NCBI RefSeq assembly: GCF_003952185.1 | Contig: NZ_RXFS01000001.1 | Coordinates: 124,001 to 188,000 of the forward strand | Length of the DNA: 64,000 bases | Source of the DNA: Variovorax sp. 679 | GTDB taxonomy: Bacteria > Pseudomonadota > Gammaproteobacteria > Burkholderiales > Burkholderiaceae_C | Direction: 5' to 3' | In this document: in pieces, positions 17,047-25,843 of the stretch | How the letters are laid out: each line of letters opens with the position of its first letter | Numbering within the stretch: position 1 is the stretch's first letter | Program-made: the position numbers and the translations under genes | Notes under the pieces: generated by a model | Told to the model about the DNA's origin: nothing | The model's database searches: none | What the model saw: only the letters and a program-made list of their open reading frames with translations

Positions 17047-18480
17047 ATCCCGCGCCATCGCCGCGGCCAGTGCACCCACGCGCCGCAGCGCGTGGCGGTG
17101 CGCGTCGTCCCAGAGACCGGCGAGCGCCAGCCGGATGCAATTGCGGAAGTGGTTCGTGGCACTGAACATCGTGCCCGGCGAAATGACGATGCCCTCGGCA
17201 AGGCAGGCCTGGAACAGCGCGAGCGAATCGACGCGTTGCGGCAACTCGACCCACAGGATGAACCCGCCCGGCGGATCGGTGACGCGCGTGCCCTTCGGAA
17301 AGTGCTGCGCGATCAGCCCCCGCACCTCGTCGACGCGCGCCGCGATGGTCGCGCGCATCTGCCGGTAGTTGGCCTCGATGCCCGGCTGCGTCATCAGGTC
17401 GGCCATCGCGCGCTCGAGCATCGCCGACTGGCTGCCGCTGGTCACCTGCTTCATGCGCGCGACCCTCGTGCCCCAGCGCCCCGCGTCGACCCAGCCCAGC
17501 CGCAGCCCGGGCGCAATGGTCTTGGAGAAGGAGCCGCACAGCATCACGTGCCCCGTCGTGTCGAACGAGCGCACGGCGCGGCGCTGCTCGTCCTGCTCGG
17601 CGAGGTCGTTGTAGATCACGTCCTCGATCAGCGGAATGCCGCGCTCGGCAACCATCTGCGCGAGGCGCCTGCGCTCCGCCGTGGGCATGCTCGCGCCCAT
17701 CGGGTTGGAGAGCGTGGGCACGGCGAGCACGGCCTTCACCGGCTGGGTGTCGAAGGCCAGCCGCAGCGCGTCGAGCGAGATGCCGGTGCGCGGATGCGTC
17801 GGTATCTCGAGCGCGCGCAGGTGCAGGTCCTCGAGGATCTCCAGAAAGCTGAAGAGCGTCGGCGATTCGAGCGCGACCACGTCGCCGGGCGTCGTCACGG
17901 CCCGCAGGCAGAGCGCGATCGATTCGAGGCAACTGTTCGTCACGATGACGTCGCGCGCGTCGAGCTGGCAGCCCATGCGCAGCGCGTGACGCGCGATCGC
18001 GCGGCGCAGGCTCTCGTCACCGGAGCCGATGATGTACTGGGTGAGCGTCGCGCGGTGGCGCTGCACGGCGCGGCTGGCGGCGCGGCGCACGCGATCCTCG
18101 GCGAACAGGTCCGGGCTCGGGCACACGGCGCCGAAGGAGACGTAACCCGGATCGTGCGCCAGCTGCATCACGCGCGCGGCGAGCGAACTGACGTCCACCG
18201 CCATCGAGTCCGGGGGCGGGTTGGAGGCTTCGGGCTCCGGCGGCCTCGGCGGGCGCGCCGCGACGAAGTAGCCCGAGCGCGGCCGGGCCACGATCAGGCG
18301 CGCGTCCTCCAGCATGCGGTAGGCCTGCACCACCGTGCCCAGCGAAACGCTGTGGTGCCGCGCCAGTTCGCGCACCGACGGAACGCGCTCGCCCCGCGCG
18401 AGCGTGCCGGCACGGATCGGCACGGCGATCGACTCCGCGATCTGCAGGTACAGCATCTCGGCGTGGTCGTGCTCGGGCAT
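17032..18480 (-). CDS. MocR/PdxR-type GntR-aminotransferase regulator
   Basis: 482 residues. The N-terminal GntR winged helix (about 10-75: VPSVRELARHHSVSLGTVVQ, then AYRMLEDARLIVARPRSGYF) is fused to a fold-type I aminotransferase-like domain with a PLP lysine at K320 (GSFSKTIAPGLRLGW) and the cofactor Asp in LIEDVIYNDL. Such proteins sense PLP or an amino-acid derivative and regulate vitamin B6, GABA or amino-acid genes. Start ATG 18480 is followed directly by the first helix. The upstream region has direct repeats typical of MocR binding sites. The divergent gene is the DUF2917 protein, a possible target. Confidence 0.92.
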   Translation of the reverse strand: MPEHDHAEMLYLQIAESIAVPIRAGTLARGERVPSVRELARHHSVSLGTVVQAYRMLEDARLIVARPRSGYFVAARPPRPPEPEASNPPPDSMAVDVSSLAARVMQLAHDPGYVSFGAVCPSPDLFAEDRVRRAASRAVQRHRATLTQYIIGSGDESLRRAIARHALRMGCQLDARDVIVTNSCLESIALCLRAVTTPGDVVALESPTLFSFLEILEDLHLRALEIPTHPRTGISLDALRLAFDTQPVKAVLAVPTLSNPMGASMPTAERRRLAQMVAERGIPLIEDVIYNDLAEQDEQRRAVRSFDTTGHVMLCGSFSKTIAPGLRLGWVDAGRWGTRVARMKQVTSGSQSAMLERAMADLMTQPGIEANYRQMRATIAARVDEVRGLIAQHFPKGTRVTDPPGGFILWVELPQRVDSLALFQACLAEGIVISPGTMFSATNHFRNCIRLALAGLWDDAHRHALRRVGALAAAMARDSAAG

Positions 18481-18509
18481 GTTGCATTCTGTACCGCTGC
18501 ACCGCGAAC

Positions 18510-18550
18510 CGACAGGTACAGATGACCGCCGCGGCGACTGGCACAGATGA
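18510..18550. promoter_or_regulatory. Direct-repeat operator, probable MocR binding site
   Basis: CGACAGGTACAGATGA (18510-18525) and CGACTGGCACAGATGA (18535-18550) are 14/16 identical direct repeats, 25 bp apart start to start. A weaker CACCAGATGAC follows at about 18571. Direct repeats in the divergent promoter are characteristic of MocR/PdxR autoregulation. Confidence 0.55.
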
Positions 18551-18631
18551 GCCCGGGCGCAAGCTGTACCACACCAGATGACGCCTTCCTGTGGCTGTTC
18601 GCGATGACGCCGGGTCTCTACCTTGGAGGCC

Positions 18632-18940
18632 ATGAACACGCACATCCCAACCCCCTCTTCGCCCGGAGCGCGGCAAGGCGCATCCGCCCTTTCACAGATG
18701 ACGCTGCCGGTCGGCGCGGCGCACACGCTGCGCCACCGCGCCGGCGCGCGCCTAGAGGTGGCGAGCGGCCGCGTGTGGCTCACCGAGCCCGGCGACCTCG
18801 ACGACCACTTCGTGGCCGGCGGCGAATCGCTGCTGCTGCACCACGACGGCCCGATCGTGATTCAGAGCGACGGCACGAGCCCCGCGGTGCTGCGCATCGT
18901 CGGGTCTTCTTCCACGCGAAGGCTGCCATGGTCTCCATGA
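18632..18940 (+). CDS. DUF2917 family protein
   Basis: 102 residues from ATG 18632. A TTG at 18623 is an alternative; GGAGG at 18625 sits only 2 bases before the ATG, so the start is uncertain. The central sequence (LEVASGRVWLTEPGDLDDHF, then VAGGESLLLHHDGPIVIQSD) is the DUF2917 cupin-like pattern common in Burkholderiales. Function is unknown; proteins of this kind often lie next to regulators. It is divergent from the MocR regulator, with the direct-repeat operator between them. Confidence 0.82.
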   Translation: MNTHIPTPSSPGARQGASALSQMTLPVGAAHTLRHRAGARLEVASGRVWLTEPGDLDDHFVAGGESLLLHHDGPIVIQSDGTSPAVLRIVGSSSTRRLPWSP

Positions 18941-19332
18941 CCGGGCCGGCGGTCTTCGCTGGCGCGGTGGTCTCCCAGGCCGTCTCGCAAAGGCCGGCCA
19001 GGCAGTTCCACTGCCGGCCCGGTCCCCGTCTTTGTATTTCGCGCGAAACACCGGTTACTTCCTGACGCAGTTCAGGGTATGCCCGCGCGAGAAGGCGCCG
19101 AGCCTGTAGCGCCTTGGGCCTCGTTTGCCAGCCCCGGGAGGGGCTGCGCGCGCCTGCCTGCCCACCATTCGCTCCCCACCAAGGTACCCGCTTCCGGGCA
19201 TATCGCCGGCCGCTACGCGTACTTACATTTTTGACTTGTAAATCGAAAACGACGGCATGCGCTGGCGCAGGAAAGAGTGCGTCCGCGCGCGGGAGCCTGC
19301 CCGTTCAGGTGACGAACGAACAACTTGAAGCC
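18941..19332. other. Intergenic region upstream of the autotransporter
   Basis: No gene seen. It holds a GC hairpin (GGCCGGC at 18992-18998 with GCCGGCC at 19013-19019) that could end the DUF2917 transcript. An AT-richer stretch has the inverted repeat TTACA-N9-TGTAA (19223-19241) around a TTGACT that could be a minus-35 element. The autotransporter promoter is most likely here. Confidence 0.5.
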
Positions 19333-22300
19333 ATGAACAAGATTTTTCGGACCCTCTGGAATCCAGCACGCGGCACCTGGGTCGCCGCCCCCGAAACATC
19401 GCGCGGCCACGCGCGATCGGCAAGGTCGGGTGATCTCGGGGCTCTCGCCGTCGCGGTGCTGCTGTTGGGCGCGGGGCCGGCAGTCGCGGCGGGCGGTGCC
19501 GGCGGCCAGCCCGTCGGCGACACGTCGCTGAATGCGGGCTCGGGTGGCAGCAACGGCAGCGGCGGCGCCGGCGGGTTCAACGACACGTCGGTGAATGCGA
19601 GCGGGGGCGCCGGCGGATCGTCGACCGACGCCGGCCCCACCGCTGGCGCCAACGCCAACATCGGCACCTTCGGCGGCGCCACCGCCGGCACGGGCGGCGC
19701 AGCGGGGGCCGGCACCAACCTCGTCGGCCCCGGCACGATGCAGGGCGACAGCGGCGGCGCGGGCCAGTCGCAGACCGGCGACTTCACCAACGGAAACGGC
19801 TACGGCGGCGGGGGCGGAGGCGGCTTCCAGGGCTCGACCATCGGCAGCGGCGTCTCCTCCTCTTCCACCAGCTACACGGGCGGCGCCGGCGGCGCGGGCG
19901 GCAATGGCTACTGGGCGGCCGGCGGCGGCGGAGCCGGCGGCTACGGCTCCATCCTCATCGGGCCGACGGGCAACTACTCGGCCTCCGGGATTTCCGCCGG
20001 CGGCGCTGGCGGCAAGGGCGGCGATGCTTTCTCGCAGGGCGGTGGCGGCGGCAGCGGCGGCGTCGGGTTCTTCCTGAATACAACGACGTCGGGCATCACC
20101 TTCACCAACAGCGGCGTCATCACGGGCGGGGCCGGCGGCGCGGGCGGCTCCGAGCTGCTGCCGGCGCGCAGCAACGCATCGGGCGGCGGCGGTGGCGGCG
20201 GCGGCAACGGCATCGTGCTGACGGGCAGCGCCGTGTCGGTCATCAACTCCGGCACGGTCACGGCCGGCGCAGGTGGCGCGGGCGGAGCGGCCGGCGGCGG
20301 TGCGGGAGGCACCGGCACGCCAGGGTCAGGCGGCGACGGCGGCATCGGCCTGCAGGCGACGGGCGCCGGCACGACGCTCACCAACAGCGGCTCCATCGCC
20401 GGCGGCAACGGCGGCGCGGGCGGCGCCAGCAGCAACGGGGGCGCGAGCGGCGCCAATGGGGTCGGCGGCGTCGGCGTGACGGGCGCCAATCTCGCCATCA
20501 CCAACAGCGGCGGCATCTCGGGCGGACTGGGCGGCGACGGCAGCACCCGCGCCTCGGCCGTCGAGTTCACCGGCGGCAGCAACAGCCTGACGCTGAACAC
20601 CGGCTCGGTGCTGACGGGCGCCGTTGCCATCGACAGCGGCGCCACCGCCAGCATCATCGCGGGCGCCAGCGGCCTGAACCCGGGCAACGCCCTGCTGCTG
20701 GGCGGCACCGGCACCTTCGACACCAACGGCCACGACATGGGCTGGTCGGGCCCCATCTCGGGCGTCGGCGGCCTGGTGAAGAGCGGCGCGGGCACGCTGA
20801 CGCTGTCGGGCGCCAACGTCTACACAGGCGCCACCAACGTCGCGACGGGCACCTTGCGTGCGGGCGCGGCCAATACCCTGAGCAGCGCCAGCGCCTTCAC
20901 CGTCGCGTCCGGCGCCACGCTCGACCTCGCCGGCAACAACCAGACCCTCGCGTCGATGACCAACGGCGGCACCGTCTCGCTGGTGGGCAGCGCGCCCGGC
21001 ACCCCCCTCACCGTCACCGGCCCGTGGGTGGGCAACGGCGGCACGCTGCGCCTGGGCACGGCGCTCGGCAACAGCAGCAGCGCGAGCGACCGGCTGGTGC
21101 TCAGCGGCAGCACAGCCATCGCCAGCGGCACGACCAACGTGCAAGTCACCAACCTCGGCGGCTTGGGCGCACTGACCAGCGGCAACGGCATCGAGGTCAT
21201 CAGCGCGATCAACGGCGCGACGACCACCGCCCAGACCACGAAGAGCGCCTTCGCGCTGGCCGGCGGCCATGTCGACGCCGGCGCCTACGAGTACCGGCTG
21301 TACGCAGCCGACGCCAGCGGCGCGGGCGAGAACTGGTATCTGCGCTCGACCGCCACCGTCGTCGTTCCCCCTGCGACAGGCGGCGGCAGCAGCGGAGGCA
21401 GCGGAGGCAGCAGCAGTAGCGGCGGCGGTGGCAGCGGTGGAGCCGTCGTGACCATCCCCACGTACCGCGCCGAAGTGCCGCTCTACGCCGCGCTGCCCGA
21501 GCAGTTCCGCCAGGCCAACCTCACGATGCTGGGCAGCCTGCGCACGCGCATGGGTGACGACGGCCGTCCGGGCACCAACGATGCTGGCCCTGCTGTCACC
21601 GACCCAGGCTACCGCCAGGCCTGGGCCCGCATCCTCAGCACCAGCCGCACCATCTCGCAGGCCGGCACCGTCAGCCCCAACAGCACGGGCCGCCTCACGG
21701 GCTTCCAGGCCGGCACCGACCTCTGGGCCGATGCCCACTGGCGTGCCGGCATCTACGTCGGCGAACTCGAAGGCGACATGAGCGTGAGCGGCTTCGCCCG
21801 CGGCATCGTGAACTACGGGGCCGGCACCAACAACCTGCGCAGCCAGTACCTCGGCGCCTACGCCACCTGGAAGAACGACAGCGGCCTGTATGTAGACGGC
21901 GTGCTGCAGGCCGGGCGCCACCGCTACACGGCATCGCCCACCCTGAGCTTCGGCAGTTCCGGCAAGGGCAGCAGCCTGCTGGCCTCCATCGAGGTGGGCC
22001 AGTCCTTCGGCATCGCCCCGGGCTGGACCATCGAGCCTCAGCTGCAGCTGGTGCACCAGCACATCAGCCTCGACGACGGCAGCATCGCCGGCGCCCTGGT
22101 GCGGCAGAACAGCCACAGTGGCTGGCTGGCCCGTGCGGGCGTGCGCGTGAAGGGCGAGATCGCCACCTCCGCCGGGCTGCTGCAGCCGTACGTGCGCTTC
22201 AACGTCTACCGCAGCGGCAGCGGCACCGACACCGCCCGCTTCATCGGCCCTGCGGGGTACTCCGACATTGCCACCCGCACAGGCGGCACGAGCACCGAGC

Positions 22301-22440
22301 TGGCGGCGGGCGCCACGCTGCAGCTCACGCAGGGCGCGAGCATCTACGCGGAGCTGGGCAAGCTGTGGTCATCGGGCGGCAACGTGCGCACCCGTAGCAA
22401 CGGCATCGAGGGCAGCGTGGGCGTGAGGATCCGCTGGTAG
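19333..22440 (+). CDS. Type Va autotransporter with glycine-rich PGRS-like passenger
   Basis: 1035 residues from ATG 19333. The N-terminus is an extended signal peptide region (MNKIFRTLWNPARGTWVAAP), then a Sec signal ending near AVAA (about 57). The passenger (about 58-690) is extremely Gly/Ala-rich and contains four to five repeats of the form NSG-x-I-x-GGxGGxGG. It then has an autotransporter-associated beta-strand segment (GGLVKSGAGTLTLSGANVYT). A Gly/Ser linker near 690-702 leads to the C-terminal 12-strand beta-barrel domain, which ends in an aromatic residue (VRIRW). Probably a surface-exposed adhesin or structural protein. The frame stays open upstream to 19114, but the ESPR fixes the start. 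Confidence 0.93.
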   Translation: MNKIFRTLWNPARGTWVAAPETSRGHARSARSGDLGALAVAVLLLGAGPAVAAGGAGGQPVGDTSLNAGSGGSNGSGGAGGFNDTSVNASGGAGGSSTDAGPTAGANANIGTFGGATAGTGGAAGAGTNLVGPGTMQGDSGGAGQSQTGDFTNGNGYGGGGGGGFQGSTIGSGVSSSSTSYTGGAGGAGGNGYWAAGGGGAGGYGSILIGPTGNYSASGISAGGAGGKGGDAFSQGGGGGSGGVGFFLNTTTSGITFTNSGVITGGAGGAGGSELLPARSNASGGGGGGGGNGIVLTGSAVSVINSGTVTAGAGGAGGAAGGGAGGTGTPGSGGDGGIGLQATGAGTTLTNSGSIAGGNGGAGGASSNGGASGANGVGGVGVTGANLAITNSGGISGGLGGDGSTRASAVEFTGGSNSLTLNTGSVLTGAVAIDSGATASIIAGASGLNPGNALLLGGTGTFDTNGHDMGWSGPISGVGGLVKSGAGTLTLSGANVYTGATNVATGTLRAGAANTLSSASAFTVASGATLDLAGNNQTLASMTNGGTVSLVGSAPGTPLTVTGPWVGNGGTLRLGTALGNSSSASDRLVLSGSTAIASGTTNVQVTNLGGLGALTSGNGIEVISAINGATTTAQTTKSAFALAGGHVDAGAYEYRLYAADASGAGENWYLRSTATVVVPPATGGGSSGGSGGSSSSGGGGSGGAVVTIPTYRAEVPLYAALPEQFRQANLTMLGSLRTRMGDDGRPGTNDAGPAVTDPGYRQAWARILSTSRTISQAGTVSPNSTGRLTGFQAGTDLWADAHWRAGIYVGELEGDMSVSGFARGIVNYGAGTNNLRSQYLGAYATWKNDSGLYVDGVLQAGRHRYTASPTLSFGSSGKGSSLLASIEVGQSFGIAPGWTIEPQLQLVHQHISLDDGSIAGALVRQNSHSGWLARAGVRVKGEIATSAGLLQPYVRFNVYRSGSGTDTARFIGPAGYSDIATRTGGTSTELAAGATLQLTQGASIYAELGKLWSSGGNVRTRSNGIEGSVGVRIRW

Positions 22441-22467
22441 GCCAGGCAGGCAGGCAGGACGGTGCGC

Positions 22468-23517
22468 TCAGCGCGGGCCGGCGCCGCCGTCCGCGCGCAC
22501 CGCATCGACGACCGACAGCACGGCGTCGATCACCGCCTGCGGATCGTCGAACTGGATGTCGTGCCCGGCCTTGGGCAGCAGGCGATGGCTGCTTCGCGAC
22601 GACCACGCCGCCATCTCCTCGTGCATCTTTTCCCAGATGTCCTGCACCTGGACGCCCTGCTGCGGCGTGATCTGCATTCCCCGCAGCTCCGCCCCGGTGT
22701 ACGGCGCCATCGCCGTGAGCACCACCAGCGGGCGGCTGCCCAGGTCGCGGAAGGCGCCGGCCTCGGCGAGCGCGGCGTCGGTCGCGTCGCCCTCGGCCAT
22801 CTGCGTGACCATCGACTTCGGCGCGAAGGCGCGAACCGCCTGCGCATCGTGCGCCGTCTGGTTCGGCGCCTGCGGCGGCAGCGACGGAACCGCCGCGCGC
22901 AGCAGACCCGACCACGCGAGCCACACGGCGATGCGTGAGCGCAGCGAGCGTGTTTCCGTCATGAAGGCCGCGACGCGCGCGACCTGGTCCGGATGCGAGG
23001 GATCGACAAGAACAAGCCCCGCGACCTCCGGTCCGAAGTACCTCGTGAAGGTCGTCGCGTAGAGGCCACCCAGCGACTGGCCGACCAGCACGAAAGGCCC
23101 CCGCTCGCCGGCGCGGACCAGCGCCTCGTGAAGATCCTGCGCCACCTGCTTCGCGCTGCGGGGCGCATCGGAAGCATCGCTCCACATCAGCCCCGCGCGG
23201 CTGTACGAGCAGGCGCGCGTGCGCTGCGCGACGGCCGGCTGCACCGCGGCCCAGCCCAGCGAGCCGTCGATGCCCAGCCCCGACTCGAACACGACCGTGG
23301 GCGAGCCCGAGCCCCGGCAGTCGAGCTGGATCCGTCGCCCGCCGCCGATGTCGACCATCTTCCCCGGCGCGGGAAAGTCGCGCGCCGCGCGGTAGCGGCC
23401 GAACTGCTCGTACAGCACGCCCGCGAGGACGGCCAGCGCGACGATTGCCGAGCTCCAGAGGACGATGCGCATCACCAGGGGTTTCAACGAAGGCTTCACT
23501 GCCCCGGATGGTGCCAC
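22468..23517 (-). CDS. Alpha/beta hydrolase with N-terminal membrane anchor
   Basis: 349 residues from GTG 23517; ATG 23472 is an alternative giving 334. A hydrophobic anchor (IVLWSSAIVALAVLAGVLYE) is followed by an alpha/beta-hydrolase domain. The nucleophile elbow is LVGQSLGGLYATTF (Ser near 150), the acid probably lies in LVLVDPSHPDQV, and the catalytic His is in LLPKAGHDIQFDDP near the end. It is likely a periplasm-facing esterase or lipase. It lies 13 bp after the DUF1295 gene, in one operon with a CFA-synthase-like enzyme, suggesting a role in membrane-lipid or sterol-like substrate turnover (inference). Confidence 0.88.
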   Translation of the reverse strand: MAPSGAVKPSLKPLVMRIVLWSSAIVALAVLAGVLYEQFGRYRAARDFPAPGKMVDIGGGRRIQLDCRGSGSPTVVFESGLGIDGSLGWAAVQPAVAQRTRACSYSRAGLMWSDASDAPRSAKQVAQDLHEALVRAGERGPFVLVGQSLGGLYATTFTRYFGPEVAGLVLVDPSHPDQVARVAAFMTETRSLRSRIAVWLAWSGLLRAAVPSLPPQAPNQTAHDAQAVRAFAPKSMVTQMAEGDATDAALAEAGAFRDLGSRPLVVLTAMAPYTGAELRGMQITPQQGVQVQDIWEKMHEEMAAWSSRSSHRLLPKAGHDIQFDDPQAVIDAVLSVVDAVRADGGAGPR

Positions 23518-23530
23518 CGACCGCGTCTTT

Positions 23531-24334
23531 TCACGACGCCTCGCGGCGGTTGCCTTTCACCGGCCCCGGAAGAAAGGCGTTGGTGCGTGCGATGTAGTCG
23601 CGATAAGCGGGCCGCCGCTCGCCGATGTCGGCTTCGAGCATGCGCACGCCCGAGACCTTGAGCAGCAGCACCGTCATGAGCAGCGGCGACACGATGCTCC
23701 ATGCACCGCCCCACCCCGCGCCGCCCATGGCCATGAGCCAGATGCCCCACCAGGCACAGCACTCGCCGAAGTAGTTCGGGTGCCGCGTGTAGCGCCACAG
23801 GCCGCGGTCCATCACCTGGCCCTTGCTCTTCGGGTCGGCCTTGAAGCGCGCCATCTGCGCGTCGCCGATCGCCTCGAAGAAGATGCCGAACAGCGCCAGC
23901 GCCGCGCCAGGCACGTCGAGCGGGCCCAGCGGGCGCGCCGCCGCCATGCCGGCGAGAAAGGGCGCCGAAACGATCCATGCCAGCACCGCCTGCAGCGCGA
24001 ACACGAGATACAGGCTCCTGAAGCCGTAGTTCGGCTGGTTGCGCGCGCGGATCGCCTGGTAGCGGCGATCTTCGCCATGGCCCCAGTTGCGCCAGGTGAC
24101 GTACAGGCACAGCCGCACCGCCCACGCCGTGCCGAGCACGGCCATCCACAGCCCGCGCGTCGTCTGCACCGGCAGCAGCACGAAATACACGAGGCCCGCG
24201 CCCGCGATGAAGGCCGACCACATGCGGTCGACCAGGCTCGCGTCATGCCGCGCGAGGCTCGCCACCCACGTCAGCAGCGCCAGCGACATGGTCCATCCCA
24301 GCCCGGCAAGCGCCACCGTCGTCATGCCGCTCAT
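23531..24334 (-). CDS. DUF1295 / steroid 5-alpha-reductase-like membrane protein
   Basis: 267 residues from ATG 24334, which overlaps the upstream stop (ATGA). About six transmembrane helices. The C-terminal family signature is intact: GLWRYTRHPNYFGECCAWWG and a terminal YRDYIARTNAFLPGP. Members resemble 3-oxo-5-alpha-steroid 4-dehydrogenases and isoprenylcysteine methyltransferases but are usually of unknown activity. Its repeated genomic partner is a CFA-synthase-like methyltransferase, as here, which points to modification of acyl chains in the membrane. Confidence 0.9.
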   Translation of the reverse strand: MSGMTTVALAGLGWTMSLALLTWVASLARHDASLVDRMWSAFIAGAGLVYFVLLPVQTTRGLWMAVLGTAWAVRLCLYVTWRNWGHGEDRRYQAIRARNQPNYGFRSLYLVFALQAVLAWIVSAPFLAGMAAARPLGPLDVPGAALALFGIFFEAIGDAQMARFKADPKSKGQVMDRGLWRYTRHPNYFGECCAWWGIWLMAMGGAGWGGAWSIVSPLLMTVLLLKVSGVRMLEADIGERRPAYRDYIARTNAFLPGPVKGNRREAS

Positions 24335-25374
24335 GCGCGGCGCTCGAAGAGATAGTGGCTCACCCACCAGCGCTGCCCGCCGTCGAAGCCGAACAGCTCG
24401 GCCACCGACATGAAGAACAACCGCCAGCGCGTCCACCAGACCTTGGCATCGGCGCCGTAGGTGGCCTGGAACAGCGGGCGCAGCGCGTCGCGGCGCTCGT
24501 CCATGTTGCGCAGCCAGGCCTCGGCCGTGCGCTGGTAGTGAATGCCCTCCCAGCGCCAGCGGCGCAGCAGGCGAAGGTCATCCTGGCAGTGCAGCGCCAG
24601 GTCGTCGCTGGGCATCATGCCGCCGGAGAAGAAATACTTGCTCATCCAGTCGCTGGGGTCGCGCACCTCGAAGGGGTACGGCGCCTCGCGATGCGCGAAC
24701 ACATGCATGAAGAAGCGCCCGCCGGGCTTGAGCCAGCGCGCCACGTTGGCGAAGGCCTGCGGCCAGTTGCGCAGGTGCTCGAACATCTCGACCGACACAA
24801 CGCGGTCGAAGCGCTCGCCGGTGTCGAAGACGTTGATGTCGCGCGTCAGCACCCGCACATTGCCCAGCCCCCGCCGCGCCGCCTGCGCCTCGATGTACTC
24901 GCGCTGGGAGTTCGAGTTCGACAGCGCCGTGATCCGCATGCCCGGATAGTGCTCGGCCATCCACAGCGTGAGCGAGCCCCAGCCGCAACCCAGCTCCAGC
25001 ACGTCCTGCCCGTTGGCCAGCCCGGCGCGCTCGCAGGTGGCGGCCAGCGCGGCGGACTCGGCCTCTTCCAGCGTGCGGGTGCCCTCGGGCCAGTAGCAGC
25101 TGCTGTACTTGCGATGGTTGCCCAGCACCTCGGCGAAGAAGGCGGCCGGAACCTCGTAGTGCTGCTCGTTGGCCTTCTCGGGCAGCGGCGCCAGGTTGGC
25201 CGCGCCCATGCGGGAGACGAAGGACTGCGTCAGCTCGGCCACAGCCAGGGCGTTGCCGGCGTGCAGCTCGGCGAGGCGGTCTTTGAGCAGACGGCGGATG
25301 CCCTGGCGGACCACGGTGTCGGGCACCAGGCCCTTTTCTACCCAGCGGATGGCGAATGCGATGTCCTGCGGCAT
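24331..25374 (-). CDS. Cyclopropane-fatty-acyl-phospholipid synthase-like methyltransferase
   Basis: 347 residues from ATG 25374, with GAGGAA before it. SAM motif I is LELGCGWGSLTLWMAEHYPG (about 132-151). The N-terminal segment contains QHYEVPAAFFAEVLG and KYSSCYWPEGTRTLEEAE, the CFA-synthase family pattern, and FDRVVSVEMFEHLRNW holds motif III. It is somewhat shorter than E. coli Cfa and lacks its N-terminal domain, so it may act on a different unsaturated lipid. First gene of a three-gene operon with DUF1295 and hydrolase genes. Confidence 0.9.
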   Translation of the reverse strand: MPQDIAFAIRWVEKGLVPDTVVRQGIRRLLKDRLAELHAGNALAVAELTQSFVSRMGAANLAPLPEKANEQHYEVPAAFFAEVLGNHRKYSSCYWPEGTRTLEEAESAALAATCERAGLANGQDVLELGCGWGSLTLWMAEHYPGMRITALSNSNSQREYIEAQAARRGLGNVRVLTRDINVFDTGERFDRVVSVEMFEHLRNWPQAFANVARWLKPGGRFFMHVFAHREAPYPFEVRDPSDWMSKYFFSGGMMPSDDLALHCQDDLRLLRRWRWEGIHYQRTAEAWLRNMDERRDALRPLFQATYGADAKVWWTRWRLFFMSVAELFGFDGGQRWWVSHYLFERRA

Positions 25375-25620
25375 GTCCGTGTTTCCTCGTTTGGGGGCAC
25401 GTCGAATGTGCGTGCCGTGGGTGCGTGTACGCGGCGGGATGGGTTTTGGATGAGCCTTCGCCATTTTGGACGTCCGCACCCGGTTTCGGGGGCATTCCCG
25501 GACGACGTAACTCATGCCGGTTGCATCGGAGTTGTCGGGCTTTCCCCATCGCGATGTGCTGTGGCATCCTCCGGACGGCCGCATCGGTCGGCCATTACTG
25601 GCCGCTCAACGCAACGAAGC

Positions 25621-25767
25621 ATGCCTATGAGAATTTCCGACAGTCTTTGGCAACAGTTTCTCAAGAGCGCTGGCGCCTATAAACCCGCAAGTCGCCCTTT
25701 CAAGATTTTCATGGCCGTGCTGGCCGGGCTCCTTGCGTACGGGTTCGCCCGCCACTTCACGAAATGA
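25621..25767 (+). CDS. Small hypothetical protein with one membrane helix
   Basis: 48 residues (MPMRISDSLWQQFLKSAGAY onward), with a likely single transmembrane helix (FKIFMAVLAGLLAYGFARHF) near the C-terminus and a basic end. There is no clear ribosome-binding site, and codon use is less GC-biased than in its neighbours. It is divergent from the CFA-like gene. It could be a real small membrane protein or a chance frame; no function is proposed. Confidence 0.4.
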   Translation: MPMRISDSLWQQFLKSAGAYKPASRPFKIFMAVLAGLLAYGFARHFTK

Positions 25768-25843
25768 CCGAGCCACGATGGCCGCAATGCGATGCGATCT
25801 ACGTGACGCTCGGGAGCCGTGGTCGATTTCATGGGAGTTCAAG

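Noticed and set aside
19500..20600. CRISPR-like or satellite repeat array
   Set aside because: The repetition is that of Gly-rich codons inside the autotransporter passenger; there are no constant repeats with unique spacers.
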